Assembly (NCBI GenBank): GCA_021737695.1
Contig: JAIPDL010000027.1
Span: 1 to 43,628 of the forward strand
From: Desulfotignum sp.
Lineage (GTDB): Bacteria; Desulfobacterota; Desulfobacteria; Desulfobacterales; Desulfobacteraceae
DNA: 43,628 nt
Direction of reading: 5' to 3'
Part shown: positions 8,500 to 18,600 of the stretch, piece after piece
How positions within the stretch are numbered: position 1 is the first letter of the stretch
Layout of the letters: every line of letters starts with the position of its first letter
Program-made: the position numbers and the translations under genes
Notes under the pieces: generated by a model
Databases searched by the model: none
What the model saw: only the letters and a program-made list of their open reading frames with translations
What the model was told of the DNA's origin: nothing

Positions 8500-9471
8500 T
8501 CAGGTTAATCTGGCTTCAGCATATGAATCATGACGTTCTTTCAATGCCTGAACCAACAAGCCGGCATTTGCCTTAGTCCGACCGCAAAGAATCATTGTTT
8601 TTATGGTGTCCCGGCACGCATAATCAATTTCTGCATGAGACAGTCCGGCGCTCAGTTTGAGAACGTTTTTCCAGGCAAATCGGTGACCGAGAAAAGTTCC
8701 TATGATATTTTCTATCAAAGCCCGTCTCTGGGTTTCATCGGGCAGGTTATAACTTAACACATCTTCAAACCGCCGAAAAAGGGCATGGTCAAGCAGTTTA
8801 GGGTTGTTGGTAGCTGCAATGATCAGGCTGTCCGAATGATCCTGTTCAATAAATTGTAAAAATGCATTCAACACCCGGCGCATCTCTCCCACGTCGTTAT
8901 CCATGGAGCGATCTGACCCAATCGCATCGAATTCATCAAACAGATATACGCCATGGATCTGATTGATCAGCTCAAAAATCTGGCGGAGTTTGGCGCTGGT
9001 TTCACCCATGAATTTTGTCACAAGGCGATCCACCTGAATAGTGTGCAGCTTCAGATTCAGATCACTGGAAAGAATCCTGGCAGTCATGGTTTTTCCGGTA
9101 CCTGGTGGGCCTGTCAGTAATATTTTACGCCGGTGTTTCAATCCATGGGATTTTAATTTGTTTCTCTGCCGATATTCATGAATGATTCGGTCAATCCTTT
9201 TTTTCAGGGGTTCCGGCATCACCAGAGAAGATTTCGGTGTATCCGGTGATTCTGTCAGGATCAGCCCCTGCAATTCCCCGGGAAAAGGGATAATATTTGT
9301 TTTTGTCTGTTGACGGCTTTTGTCAACAATATCCCGAATCGCCCTGGCAATGGAATTGTGGCCCTGTTTTGATTCATGCGCAGCCAGCTGAAGTGAAATG
9401 GTATAGAACCGCTCTTTGTCACCATTGAAGTGGGATTGGATCAACGCTTTGATTTGTTCTGCGGTTGCCAT
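8500..9471 (-). CDS. ietA: AAA+ ATPase partner of the subtilase, IetA-like
   Basis: A 323-residue AAA ATPase of the classic FtsH/spastin-like type. Walker A is GPPGTGKT (residues 121-128), Walker B is YLFDEFD (176-182), sensor 1 is AATNNP and the arginine finger region is LFRRFED. The N-terminal ~60 residues are helical and contain a QLAAHESKQGHNSIARAI motif seen in this subfamily. It is followed by the subtilase gene after three bases, so translation is probably coupled. Expected role: ATP-dependent control or substrate delivery for the protease in the IetAS defence/toxin-antitoxin module. An in-frame ATG at 9471 gives MATAEQIKALI. Confidence 0.88.
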   Translation of the reverse strand: MATAEQIKALIQSHFNGDKERFYTISLQLAAHESKQGHNSIARAIRDIVDKSRQQTKTNIIPFPGELQGLILTESPDTPKSSLVMPEPLKKRIDRIIHEYRQRNKLKSHGLKHRRKILLTGPPGTGKTMTARILSSDLNLKLHTIQVDRLVTKFMGETSAKLRQIFELINQIHGVYLFDEFDAIGSDRSMDNDVGEMRRVLNAFLQFIEQDHSDSLIIAATNNPKLLDHALFRRFEDVLSYNLPDETQRRALIENIIGTFLGHRFAWKNVLKLSAGLSHAEIDYACRDTIKTMILCGRTKANAGLLVQALKERHDSYAEARLT

Positions 9472-9529
9472 CTTCGGTTGCCTTTGAATCAGTTGGTAGT
9501 TACTTTCAGTATTAATGATTTTCTATGTG

Positions 9530-9967
9530 TTATTTTTGTTTTATGGGATATACTTGATGTTCAGGGTCCCACCATAAAATTTGAAAAATACTTTTATATT
9601 TGATACCCCATAATCGTTGAGGGCCTGTTAGCCGTAATGAAACCAACACTTCATTATCATCCAATTTGAGTTCTGATAGGCGTTTTTGAGCCTTCTTTCC
9701 TATTTGCCAGATTTTCACCTCATGATTATTTCTTCCAAGAATTTCAGTCCATTTCATTTTTTCAAAATTTTGTACCTTTGGGAGTATCTGTTCAAAAAAA
9801 AACTCTTGATCAATTGTTTTCCAACCCCATGGGCCATCTATATCCATACAACCAACTTGCCAAGCTGGATTTTCAGTAATAGTACTTAAAAGCGTCGAAT
9901 CTATTCTTGGTTTCTTTCTAACAGCAGATTCTTTTTGTTTGCTGGAAAGAGACTTTTTCTTGCCCAT
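9530..9967 (-). CDS. putative toxin partner of the Panacea-domain protein
   Basis: A 145-residue basic protein with a Lys/Ser-rich start (MGKKKSLSSKQKES) and a conserved-looking C-terminal half: VSLRLTGPQRLWGIKYKSIFQILWWDPEHQVYP. That block resembles small proteins I associate with toxin-antitoxin loci, in which an ILWWDP-type strand ends the domain, but I cannot name its catalytic activity. It starts six bases after the stop of the Panacea (DUF4065) gene and is markedly AT-rich like it. In Panacea systems the toxin gene sits next to the antitoxin, so toxin is the reasoned guess; an accessory protein is possible. Confidence 0.6.
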   Translation of the reverse strand: MGKKKSLSSKQKESAVRKKPRIDSTLLSTITENPAWQVGCMDIDGPWGWKTIDQEFFFEQILPKVQNFEKMKWTEILGRNNHEVKIWQIGKKAQKRLSELKLDDNEVLVSLRLTGPQRLWGIKYKSIFQILWWDPEHQVYPIKQK

Positions 9968-9973
9968 TTTTCC

Positions 9974-10603
9974 TTATTGATCCGGTTGTATAGAGCTATA
10001 ATACTCAGCCATATCATCTAATTTGATTATCCTATTGCCTCGTTCAGCCATGTCCATTCCTACCCTTGCTCTCTTCCATGGTTCTTCATTATGTGTTAAA
10101 TCAATCAACCATTGTGAAGGTTTTTCACCATAGAAGTCCAATACGGCATCTATAGTTTCTTTCTGAGTATCATCAAGCACATCTGGATTCCCAATTGGTA
10201 TTGAGGAAACTTGAAACATTCCTCTATGAAAATTAAACAAATCCTTAACAACTGGACCATTTGCCCACGCTTGAATATCTTCGGGAAACAATACTTTTTC
10301 ATCCCAAACCAAACTCCATGCCTGACAATAATAAACCAGCTTCTGAAGCTTCATTGTTGACATCGTTCCCAATTTTTTTAAAATATATTCAGCAACATCG
10401 AAAACATTGACAGCGGTTTTAGATTTTGAACTAACAATTCGTTTCATTAAATCAGTAGTCCATGACCGATCTTCTTCATCATCAATATTTTTGTTGTTAC
10501 TATTTTCTTTATCAAAAGATTTTATTAAACAATTATGACTTTTGTAATCTACTATATTTAAAGCGTCATCGCCGTGATTACTTGTATCAAAAAACGAATT
10601 CAT
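9974..10603 (-). CDS. Panacea domain (DUF4065, SocA-like) antitoxin
   Basis: A 209-residue protein whose residues ~65-185 match the Panacea/DUF4065/SocA domain: NVFDVAEYILKKLG, then MSTMKLQKLVYYCQAWSLVWDEKVLFPEDIQAW-type helices, the ANGPVV turn and DAVLDFYGEKPSQWLIDLTHNEEPWKRAR. Panacea is known as a promiscuous antitoxin domain neutralising unrelated toxins by direct binding. The first ~60 residues are an Asp/Asn/Ser-rich extension without recognised fold, possibly the toxin-specificity region. GAGG seven bases before the ATG supports the start. It is the upstream gene of a two-gene pair with the 145-residue protein. Base composition is far more AT-rich than the flanking housekeeping genes, as expected for recently acquired DNA. 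Confidence 0.85.
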   Translation of the reverse strand: MNSFFDTSNHGDDALNIVDYKSHNCLIKSFDKENSNNKNIDDEEDRSWTTDLMKRIVSSKSKTAVNVFDVAEYILKKLGTMSTMKLQKLVYYCQAWSLVWDEKVLFPEDIQAWANGPVVKDLFNFHRGMFQVSSIPIGNPDVLDDTQKETIDAVLDFYGEKPSQWLIDLTHNEEPWKRARVGMDMAERGNRIIKLDDMAEYYSSIQPDQ

Positions 10604-10739
10604 TTTTGTCCTCTTATAAAAAACCGTTTAGATTTATTTTCCCGTCAAAGGTCTGACATATTTATATTTTATTGATATTTCTAAGTAAATCACCCGAGTT
10701 ACTGTTCAGTTTGGTGCCGGATATTACCGCCACAGATCG

Positions 10740-11366
10740 CTATTGAATTATTGAAATGTCATACACATCGTTCAACAAATCTAAAGTCGATTGATACAGT
10801 TCGCGAAAATTCAATTCGTATATACTTTCTTTGAAAGCGACAAGATCATTTATTTTTGAATGATAATTAAAATCAAACGTACATGTTTCTTTAGAGGGTA
10901 AAACATTCAAGGTTATTTCATAATTGCTAAATTTATCGAACTTGAACCTGTGTTTGTATTGAAATTCAAGATACTTAATTCCATCATTCACTAAAATGTC
11001 TTGATCACATATTTTGATTAAGTTCTTATTGAATTTTGTTTTTTCAATTTCAAAAACTAAATTTAATCCATATCCTGATACTGGAGTGTGAGGTAGATAG
11101 TCCGCCAATTTCACGGCCATTTCAATTAACAACTCAGCAATTTCAAGATCAAAAACAATCGGAATTAAACTAATCCTACCATTTTCAAATTCTATTCTAT
11201 ATTTATCAGTAGAAACCCTATGTGACCGAATCAGACCGCCTATTGCCACTTCAAAAACAAATTCATCATCAGGAATTAAATATTTTTTGATCCACTGATC
11301 GGTAAATATGTTTTGATTCCAAGCCCCCACAAGCACTAAGAATTTAAACTCTTTTTTTAAGCCCAT
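10740..11366 (-). CDS. hypothetical protein, 208 aa, AT-rich
   Basis: Not recognised. A single intact 208-codon frame with no signal peptide or membrane helix; it alternates short beta strands and acidic loops (for example FEVAIGGLIRSHRVSTDKYRIEFENGRISLIPIVFD) and ends with a helical region. Only one cysteine-containing loop is seen and no catalytic motif. GAGG lies about ten bases before the ATG. It is isolated: 136 bases separate it from the Panacea gene downstream and 276 bases of AT-rich DNA lie upstream. Composition matches the toxin-antitoxin block, so it was probably acquired with it. It could be an orphan defence or immunity protein. Confidence 0.55.
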   Translation of the reverse strand: MGLKKEFKFLVLVGAWNQNIFTDQWIKKYLIPDDEFVFEVAIGGLIRSHRVSTDKYRIEFENGRISLIPIVFDLEIAELLIEMAVKLADYLPHTPVSGYGLNLVFEIEKTKFNKNLIKICDQDILVNDGIKYLEFQYKHRFKFDKFSNYEITLNVLPSKETCTFDFNYHSKINDLVAFKESIYELNFRELYQSTLDLLNDVYDISIIQ

Positions 11367-11642
11367 ATTCTCAGTTCCTCAATCTATAATAAATATTTTT
11401 TTATTCTTGTAAGAATTCAATCCCCCACTTATTAATCTATGGTTAAATTGTCAACATTTTTGTTGAATTTTCAAGCTATCGTCATATATTTTTTGGGTTA
11501 TCATAATGGTAACTCAGACCAATAAGATTGTCATCACATGAATCAAGCGTGTCACATTCTGGCTTAGGCTTATTAATCATTGAGCAAACCAACTCAGCAT
11601 TTATTACCAGTATAATCGATAAGGCAAGTCGAGAAATTGAAC
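11367..11642. other. AT-rich gene-free stretch at the junction of two defence modules
   Basis: This 276-base stretch separates the AT-rich orphan gene from the GC-rich helicase gene; composition changes abruptly near 11640. An open frame crosses it (11482-11784, - strand) but runs into the helicase coding region out of frame and has no family features. I see no terminator-quality hairpin or tRNA. Confidence 0.5.
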
Positions 11643-14600
11643 TTACTTTTTCTCTGTGATCGCCCTTTGAATCCGGGACCGCACTGCACCCACAGTCAAT
11701 TCCGAGCGTTTGGCTTTCATGGCATCGGCCAGGCGCACGGCCGCATCCACAGCGCCGGTGACCACGAATATGGGGGCGGTCCATGTCATGGTGTCCCCCA
11801 GTCGGGGTACCCGGATGGAAAAGAGCAGGTCGGGTGCTATTTTCTGGAGGGCCGGTACCGGCAGATTCGGGATGGTCAGCTGATCCCGCTCCTTCAGCAG
11901 CCGGTAGCGCTCATTGGTGACCTGGTGGAAATTGTCGGTTTCATTGGTGCCGATGGGCTTGATCAGGGCATGGGCGCTCAGCAGATTCAGGGTTTCCTGG
12001 GCTGCTGCCGCATCCAGGTTCTGCTGTTCCAGGCGTTTGACTGCCGCAATGGGGGAATATTCCCGGTACAGCAGGGTTTCCAGGGCCTGCTGGGCCTGTT
12101 CCAGATCCTGGTCGGTAATTCGGGCGTGTTCACAGATCTGAAGGTCTTTCAGATCCTGCCAGGCTGTCACCAGGCGGATACGGGTTGGGCCGCCGGAAGT
12201 ATCATCAGATGTAACATCGGGCGCGTGGCCAGGGACGCCGTGAGTTGCGCTGCCGGTGGTTTTACCGGTGGTGCCGACCGGTTCGGTGCATGCCACGGCA
12301 AAGGCAGTGATCTCACAAGCGCCGTCACCTGACCCCGCCGTCAGCTTTCTGATACATGCGGGCAGATCATGGGCCGTGACCGCATCCACCACCGCTTCGA
12401 ATACCGGGCTGCCATAGGTGCCAAATGCCAGGGTCCGGTTTTCCTCCCTGGGATGTTCCTCATAAACCTTGCGACTGAAGGTCATGAAAGTACCGTCAAT
12501 GATCTTGTCAATGCCGGACAGGCAGACCATCCGGTCGGCTTCGGCATCCAATGTTTGACATCCCAGATCTTTGAGATACCGGGATCCGGCAACCGCCTGC
12601 CAGAACGCATCCAGCCCCACCGGAGAAGCGGTAAGGGCATACTGGCTGTTGAGCCGGTCATAGATTTCATACAGGTCTTTGGGCGGAATCTCCATGCTCT
12701 GGGTCAGCTCTTTCTGGCGTTTGATGCGCTTTCGGGCGAGCTTTTCCAGCTGTTCTTCTTTTATCTCCCCGGTGGCCAGTTTTCTGAAATCCTCCTCATA
12801 CACCGGCAGCATGGACACCTGCTGGGTGCCCACCACCCCGGCCGCCTGGGCCAGCCGCCGCAGCAGCCGGTCATAGACGATCTCTTCCGCTGAATTCACA
12901 TAGCACAGGTTCAGCACCTGGATGGTTTCGTGGGTCTGCCCGATCCGGTCGATCCGGCCGATGCGCTGCTCCACCTTCATGGGGTTCCAGGGCAGATCAA
13001 AATTGATGAGCAGGTCGGCGGTCTGGAGGTTGAGTCCTTCGGCCGCAGCATCCGTGCATATGAGCAGATCGATATCCCCCCGCAGAAATCGGTGCTTGAT
13101 GGCTTCCCGGTGGACCGTTTTCAGCTGCCGGGTGTCCGGGTTAACATACTGACCCCCTTTCCCGCTGTAAGTACCCAGCAGAATGGACCGGTCCACTTTT
13201 CGCAGGCGCGCCACGATGTCGGACAGGGTATCATAGAACCGGGTGAACACCACGGTCTGTTTCATGCGGCCTGCCGGGGTACGGCGTTTTTCCAGGATCT
13301 CTAACAGGGCCTGCATCTTGGAGGGGGTGCCGGTGAGCTGCCTGCAGGTGTCCATCAGCCGGGACAACCTGGCCTGTTCCCATTCCAGATCCGCCTGGGT
13401 CCGGTTTTTGAGCAGGGTTTTGATAAACCGGTCGTCCTCTTCATCTTCCCAGTCCATGCCGTCCATGTCCAGAAATTCATCATCCAGAGGCAGATCCATC
13501 TGATAATTCAAGGTCCGGGTGACCCGGTCCAGGCGGCGGCGAAAGGTTTCCGTGATGGCAAACACACTGGAGGCAAAGCGCAGACGCAGAAAACTCAAGT
13601 AAAACCCAAGACTGGTCCGGGCAGCCCGGCTTTTTACATGCCGGGTGATCTGGGTGGTCAGTCCATTGCAGTAGGCTTCCAGTTCATCATACACCTGCTG
13701 TTCCCGGGAGGTGAACCGGATCAACGGCACAGGCAGAATGATCCGCCGGGCCAGCCCTGCCCCCAGTCTGCCCCGGTCCCGGTAGATCTCCAGCAGGGGC
13801 CGGGTATGCCGGAGCATGACACGGCTCAAGGGAGAGGCGGCAAAAATCAGTTTGCGGATGTATTGCCTGTCCATGCCGGCCGGGATGCGGTCATGTTCCA
13901 GCCAGAGCCTTACCCCGGTCTGCATCCGGGCATCAATGACACATTGGGTCAGATACTGGCGGTAAAACGGGTCATGATAATCCAGAGACTGAATAGTGCT
14001 GCGGAACAGGTCCCATCTGGCCGGATCGATGTCCCTGCCCTGCACCAGTTCACCCAGGGCTTGGTAATAGGTCCAGGTCAAAGAGGGGTCCCGCTGATAG
14101 GCCCCGGTGCGAAGGGTCAGGCGCAACAGATCAAACGCTTCGATCCAGTCCAGCTGCATGGGCGTGGCCGTTGCCATCCACAGGCTCTGGGTCCGGGGCC
14201 GCACCTGGTCCCGCATCAGTTTGTAGAGGTTGCCGTAGTCCGGGGCTGTCCGCCGGCTGTCTTTGTTGGCGCCGGGGTTTTTTCGCCGGGCATAATGGGC
14301 TTCGTCCAGCAGCACGATATCAAACGGCTGGGCAGTGGCAAGCTCCTGCTGCCGCTGCTGCCGCCACATCAGCCCTGTGGAGACGATGATCTGATCCGGA
14401 CCGAACAGCCCGGATGACGGCACACTGATTTCACAGGGAAACAGGTGGTGATGGGTATCCTGGACTCCGCCGGCGGCCCGGGCAAAGTCCATGAAAAACT
14501 TGTCCGCCATCTCCCGCTGCCACTGCCGCGTCAAACTGGCCGGGGCTGCGATCAACACCCGCTTCACCCGTCCCGAAAGTTTCAGGGACCGGATAGCCAG

Positions 14601-15605
14601 CCCCGCCTCTATGGTCTTGCCCAGCCCTACTTCGTCACACAACAAATAACTGTAGGGCCAGGTGTCAATCAACCGGCGGGCCACCATCTCCTGGTGGGGC
14701 CACGGAGTGACGGGTGCGGTTTCCATACCCACATACCGTCCACCGGGCAGATTCGGGCCATGTTTGATCAAGGAAAACTGGAGCAGTTCCATGGCAGAGG
14801 GCGGATCCACAGGCGCAGCCATATCTGTGGTGCCGTCGATCTCTTTGGGCACCTGGAGGTTTTCTGCAATCTTTACCAGATTTTCTTTCACCGCCTCGGG
14901 CAGGGTCAACACCCGCAGATAGGGGCTCCGGTTCTGCCAGATCCGCTGAAAATCATCTTTGGCCTGCGTAACCCGGGCCTGGTCCCTGTCGCTCAGCCAG
15001 TCACCATGCACATCAATACTTTCTGCATTATGAACCAGCGCAGTTATTGATTCGTTCAAAGAGCCGTTGATATAGATATGATGCTGGTTGGCATCTGTGA
15101 AAATGGCCCATTTTTTATGGACATATCCGTCGGAAGTGTCTGTGAAAGGCAAGGGTTTTCCGGTCTCGCCATGGACCCGGAACGCCACCCGGACATCCAG
15201 AAACCCGTGGGCCACCATCCATGCCAGCAGGGTCACCCCCCGGCACACATCTTCGGGCCAGGATGCCGGCTCTCCCAGGGCCTGGTTCAACCGACCCGCC
15301 AGCCGCTGTGCATCCCCATCCAGAATGGCCTGCACATCATGGGCCTCAAGATCAGCCCCTACCACCAGGCGCATGGCACCTCCGGACCGGGTGAATGCAG
15401 AAAATCCCTGGGAGGCGGCCGCCAGGGAGGAAGACCGGAAATATCCTGCCACCCGGTCATAGGCAACGCTCATACGCAGCACCGGGACATAGAAATCATG
15501 GAGGATGGACACAGGGGAGTCATCCGGCCCGCCGGCTGACGTGCGAAAGGTTAACGGCCACTGCCGGGTGGTAAAATCCGCTGTTTCCCGGGGGGAAAGC
15601 GTCAT
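11643..15605 (-). CDS. PLD-nuclease/Snf2-type helicase of a DUF499-DUF1156 defence system
   Basis: A 1320-residue SF2 helicase with an N-terminal phospholipase-D-like domain. The PLD module has one HKD-type site: His163 and Lys165 in YVHKKW with the YINGSLNES strand after it. The Swi2/Snf2 motor follows, with Walker A DEVGLGKT (324-331), DEAH (434-437), ATATPMQLD, and the C-terminal lobe ending in QRIGRIDRIGQT. The remaining ~400 C-terminal residues include a long helical part. Such proteins act as DNA translocases or nucleases in defence. It is the last gene of a run after the DUF1156 methylase (28-base gap), so it probably works with the methylase and the DUF499 ATPase as the restricting part. 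The assignment follows predicted defence systems combining these families. Confidence 0.88.
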   Translation of the reverse strand: MTLSPRETADFTTRQWPLTFRTSAGGPDDSPVSILHDFYVPVLRMSVAYDRVAGYFRSSSLAAASQGFSAFTRSGGAMRLVVGADLEAHDVQAILDGDAQRLAGRLNQALGEPASWPEDVCRGVTLLAWMVAHGFLDVRVAFRVHGETGKPLPFTDTSDGYVHKKWAIFTDANQHHIYINGSLNESITALVHNAESIDVHGDWLSDRDQARVTQAKDDFQRIWQNRSPYLRVLTLPEAVKENLVKIAENLQVPKEIDGTTDMAAPVDPPSAMELLQFSLIKHGPNLPGGRYVGMETAPVTPWPHQEMVARRLIDTWPYSYLLCDEVGLGKTIEAGLAIRSLKLSGRVKRVLIAAPASLTRQWQREMADKFFMDFARAAGGVQDTHHHLFPCEISVPSSGLFGPDQIIVSTGLMWRQQRQQELATAQPFDIVLLDEAHYARRKNPGANKDSRRTAPDYGNLYKLMRDQVRPRTQSLWMATATPMQLDWIEAFDLLRLTLRTGAYQRDPSLTWTYYQALGELVQGRDIDPARWDLFRSTIQSLDYHDPFYRQYLTQCVIDARMQTGVRLWLEHDRIPAGMDRQYIRKLIFAASPLSRVMLRHTRPLLEIYRDRGRLGAGLARRIILPVPLIRFTSREQQVYDELEAYCNGLTTQITRHVKSRAARTSLGFYLSFLRLRFASSVFAITETFRRRLDRVTRTLNYQMDLPLDDEFLDMDGMDWEDEEDDRFIKTLLKNRTQADLEWEQARLSRLMDTCRQLTGTPSKMQALLEILEKRRTPAGRMKQTVVFTRFYDTLSDIVARLRKVDRSILLGTYSGKGGQYVNPDTRQLKTVHREAIKHRFLRGDIDLLICTDAAAEGLNLQTADLLINFDLPWNPMKVEQRIGRIDRIGQTHETIQVLNLCYVNSAEEIVYDRLLRRLAQAAGVVGTQQVSMLPVYEEDFRKLATGEIKEEQLEKLARKRIKRQKELTQSMEIPPKDLYEIYDRLNSQYALTASPVGLDAFWQAVAGSRYLKDLGCQTLDAEADRMVCLSGIDKIIDGTFMTFSRKVYEEHPREENRTLAFGTYGSPVFEAVVDAVTAHDLPACIRKLTAGSGDGACEITAFAVACTEPVGTTGKTTGSATHGVPGHAPDVTSDDTSGGPTRIRLVTAWQDLKDLQICEHARITDQDLEQAQQALETLLYREYSPIAAVKRLEQQNLDAAAAQETLNLLSAHALIKPIGTNETDNFHQVTNERYRLLKERDQLTIPNLPVPALQKIAPDLLFSIRVPRLGDTMTWTAPIFVVTGAVDAAVRLADAMKAKRSELTVGAVRSRIQRAITEKK

Positions 15606-15633
15606 GTTCCCGTCCTTTTACAATCCAAATCTT

Positions 15634-18600
15634 TTATAATCCAAAGAGGATGGCCCGAGCCTCTTTCTGTAAGGTGTCATCCGGGACTTCAGCAGCCCAG
15701 ACCGTGAGCAGGTGCCGGATCAACGCCTTTTTTTCCGGGGCGTGGCGGTCCAGGTAGGCCCGGGCCACGGGCACATCCCCTTCCCGGAACGCCATGATCA
15801 CCCCGTGCAGAATATCCCATTCGGTCTGGGGCTGTTCCAACCTTGCTTCCCGCCGCTCTTCCGGGGTGGCCAGACGCAGCTTGCTTCCCTTTTTCACCAG
15901 GGGGGCATGAAACCCGGTATCCTCTGCTTTGGCCCGGTTTGCGCGGCGGCTTCCGGCAGCCGCAGTGTTGATCCCGATAAACCGCCCGTTGGGTGTATAT
16001 CCGCCGGTTTTAGCCGCCAGCGCGATGTTCAGGGAATGGGACAGGGTCAACGCTTCGCCGAATGGAAATTCCAGGAGCCCGTAAATCCCGAACAGGGTCA
16101 AAGCCATGGCTGCTTCCGGGGAAAGGTCCGTCACCTGAAGTGCTCCTTTGGTGATGCGCTGGATCTGGTGTTCCGCCACCACCCGGGAGGCTTCGGTCAT
16201 AGCCCGGACCGGCCCCACCGGTTCATCCCCGTCAATGACCGGCCACTGCTCAGACAATACCCGCAAGGCCCTGCCATATCCAGCCACCATCTCATCCACC
16301 GGGTTGAGGTGCAGCGGGGCGAACTCCGCCAGTCCTTGGACCACGGCCTGACGGATCCGGGTCTGGACCCCGGTGCCACCGAACCCGGTCCAGGCGGCCG
16401 GTTCCGTGGATGCAGTCATGCGTTTGCGGCAGGTGATGAAGATGGAGCTTGATGCAGAGGCATTCTCCATAATATGTTGTGATTTTAAAAATTCTGATTC
16501 CACAGGAATAGTAGAAGATATCATCCACCCGCTGTCAATCAAAGAATGTGTCAGCGTTTCCCAAGCATCCTGACTCTTGTGGGTGAACATGATGTTGAGC
16601 AGCCCCTCCGGCTTAAGGACCCGCCGGGCTTCGGAAAAAATATCCTTCATGCGCTGTTCATAGGAGGATTTGGCTTTTTTTGTGCTGCCGTCCCGATCCG
16701 GGTTGGCCACTGCTTCATCCTGCTTGTTGGTCAGCCGCCGGTTGAAATATCCGGGATAAAGGTCCTTCAAGGTTCTTGACTGCCACACATAATAAAAATC
16801 CGACAGCTCGGCATACTGGACATTGTTATAATAGGGTGGGTCCATGCACACCAGATCCACGGATGCATCTTCCAGAAACCCCAGGTTGGCGGCCGTGCCG
16901 TTGTGTATGGTGATATCGGTGTTGCCGGTGGTCAGTTCACAGATCCCCTTATATGCATCCAGCACCTGGTTTAACCCCCAGGCAGCACCGGATTTGGGAC
17001 CGGTAAAGATCATTTCCCCGAATGTCCATTTCAATGAAAAATCATGCCGGCCAAAGGTGCCAGAAACTTGCGCTCGCTGTGTAATCCATCTGGTCTGCCG
17101 GCTGTTGTAATCCACGCCCTTGTCAATGGCAAACTGAAGATAGGTGACCACTGCCCGTCCCCGGTCCGGCCCCAGAGATTCCATGATTTCGGGCTTGAGC
17201 TGATTCAGGGTGTCCACCAGGGTCAGATGTCCCAGCAGCTGCCGGGGGGTGAACATGTCGCACCAGCGGGTCATGCCGTAAATAACAGGCCGCATGTCAT
17301 TGCCCTGTGGAAAGGTTTCTGTGGGGATCAATCCAGCCCGATCCCACTGGTTCCAGTTGTCGGCCAACTGTTTTTCCGCCCGGTCCAGCGCGGCCAGATC
17401 ATCTGCATTGGGGGGCCGGAAAAACCGGATTTTTTCTGTTTTGATCTGCCCTTTTTTCTCCCCTGTTTTGTACCGCAGGGGCTGGCCATGCTTATCCAGT
17501 TTGGGCTGAAACCGCACCGCCACTACGCAGTAGAGCCAGTCTTTCCATTTGCCAAGCCCGCTTTCGCCCCGGGCCTGGCGCTTGATCTCATCGGCATCAA
17601 TGGCCTGGCGGCAGTGGATGCAGGTACCCACTCCCCGGTTGACCGTGGCAAAACCAGGATCTTCTCCCATGGGGCCTTTGCCCTTAACCACCCGAAAGGT
17701 ATCAAACCGGATTGTCCCGCCCTGGGATTTACCGTCCGGTATGATTTTCACCCCCCAGGGATCGCCTGCCGATTTATTCAGCCAGCAGGTGTTCAACAGC
17801 GGCGCATCGCCTTGGCAGTGGGGGCAAATGATCTGGCGGCAGTAAAGAAACCCGTCCAATGTTTCCTGGTCATATTCCTTGATGAGTTCTGGATAATCTT
17901 TCAAATGATTTTCTAAAAAAGACAGTTCATTACCATAAATCTTTGAAGCAGGGAAAAATTTCTCAATTTTATCCACCATCTTTTGGCGCATTCGCTGGCC
18001 CCAATGCAGCATATCATCCATCAAATCCAGGCCGAACTTTGCCGGATACTCCAAAGTGGCATGAAGAATTACCGTGGCAACCGGATTCAATTCGTTTGCG
18101 ATAACTTTGTGGCCAAGCCGCAAAGCTTCAAAGGGAATAGATCCCCCGCCTGATGTGGGATCCAAAACAGTGCGCCCGGATGCAGTAAGGGCATTGGGAG
18201 CATTCAAATAAGCCCTGCCATAACCATACTTGTTTTCTGAGGTCCGAATTTTGTGGCTGTTCTCCCATTCAATCCGTTCTTTTCCCCAGGCCGGGTCCGC
18301 AGCCACCATCTCCACCGGCAGAATGTTACCAATGCCCGGCAGGGGCTCTGGAATGGGTTGGGATTCGGCTTCCCACCGCTGCAGCACCGGATCATGGTAC
18401 AGGGTATCGTCTGCAGCCTGAAGCTGTCGGATCAGGTCCCGGTTTTTGGCCCGCCGGTCATTTTCTTTTGCCAGTATAGTCAGAAATTTATCATCCACCT
18501 GGATAAACCTGGACTGATCGGCAGCATCAAACTGGATACAGTTCAGGGCCTTGTCCACCAGTGTCCAGATCCGGCCGTTGAGGGCCACCACGGGTTTCTG

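Noticed and set aside
11482..11784. A 100-codon frame upstream of and into the helicase gene
   Set aside because: Its N-terminal half is an out-of-frame reading of the helicase 3' end; the rest is AT-rich intergenic DNA with no start signal.
12930..14417. Several plus-strand frames of 120-260 codons opposite the helicase gene
   Set aside because: All are shadows of the helicase coding strand; no ribosome-binding sites or family motifs.
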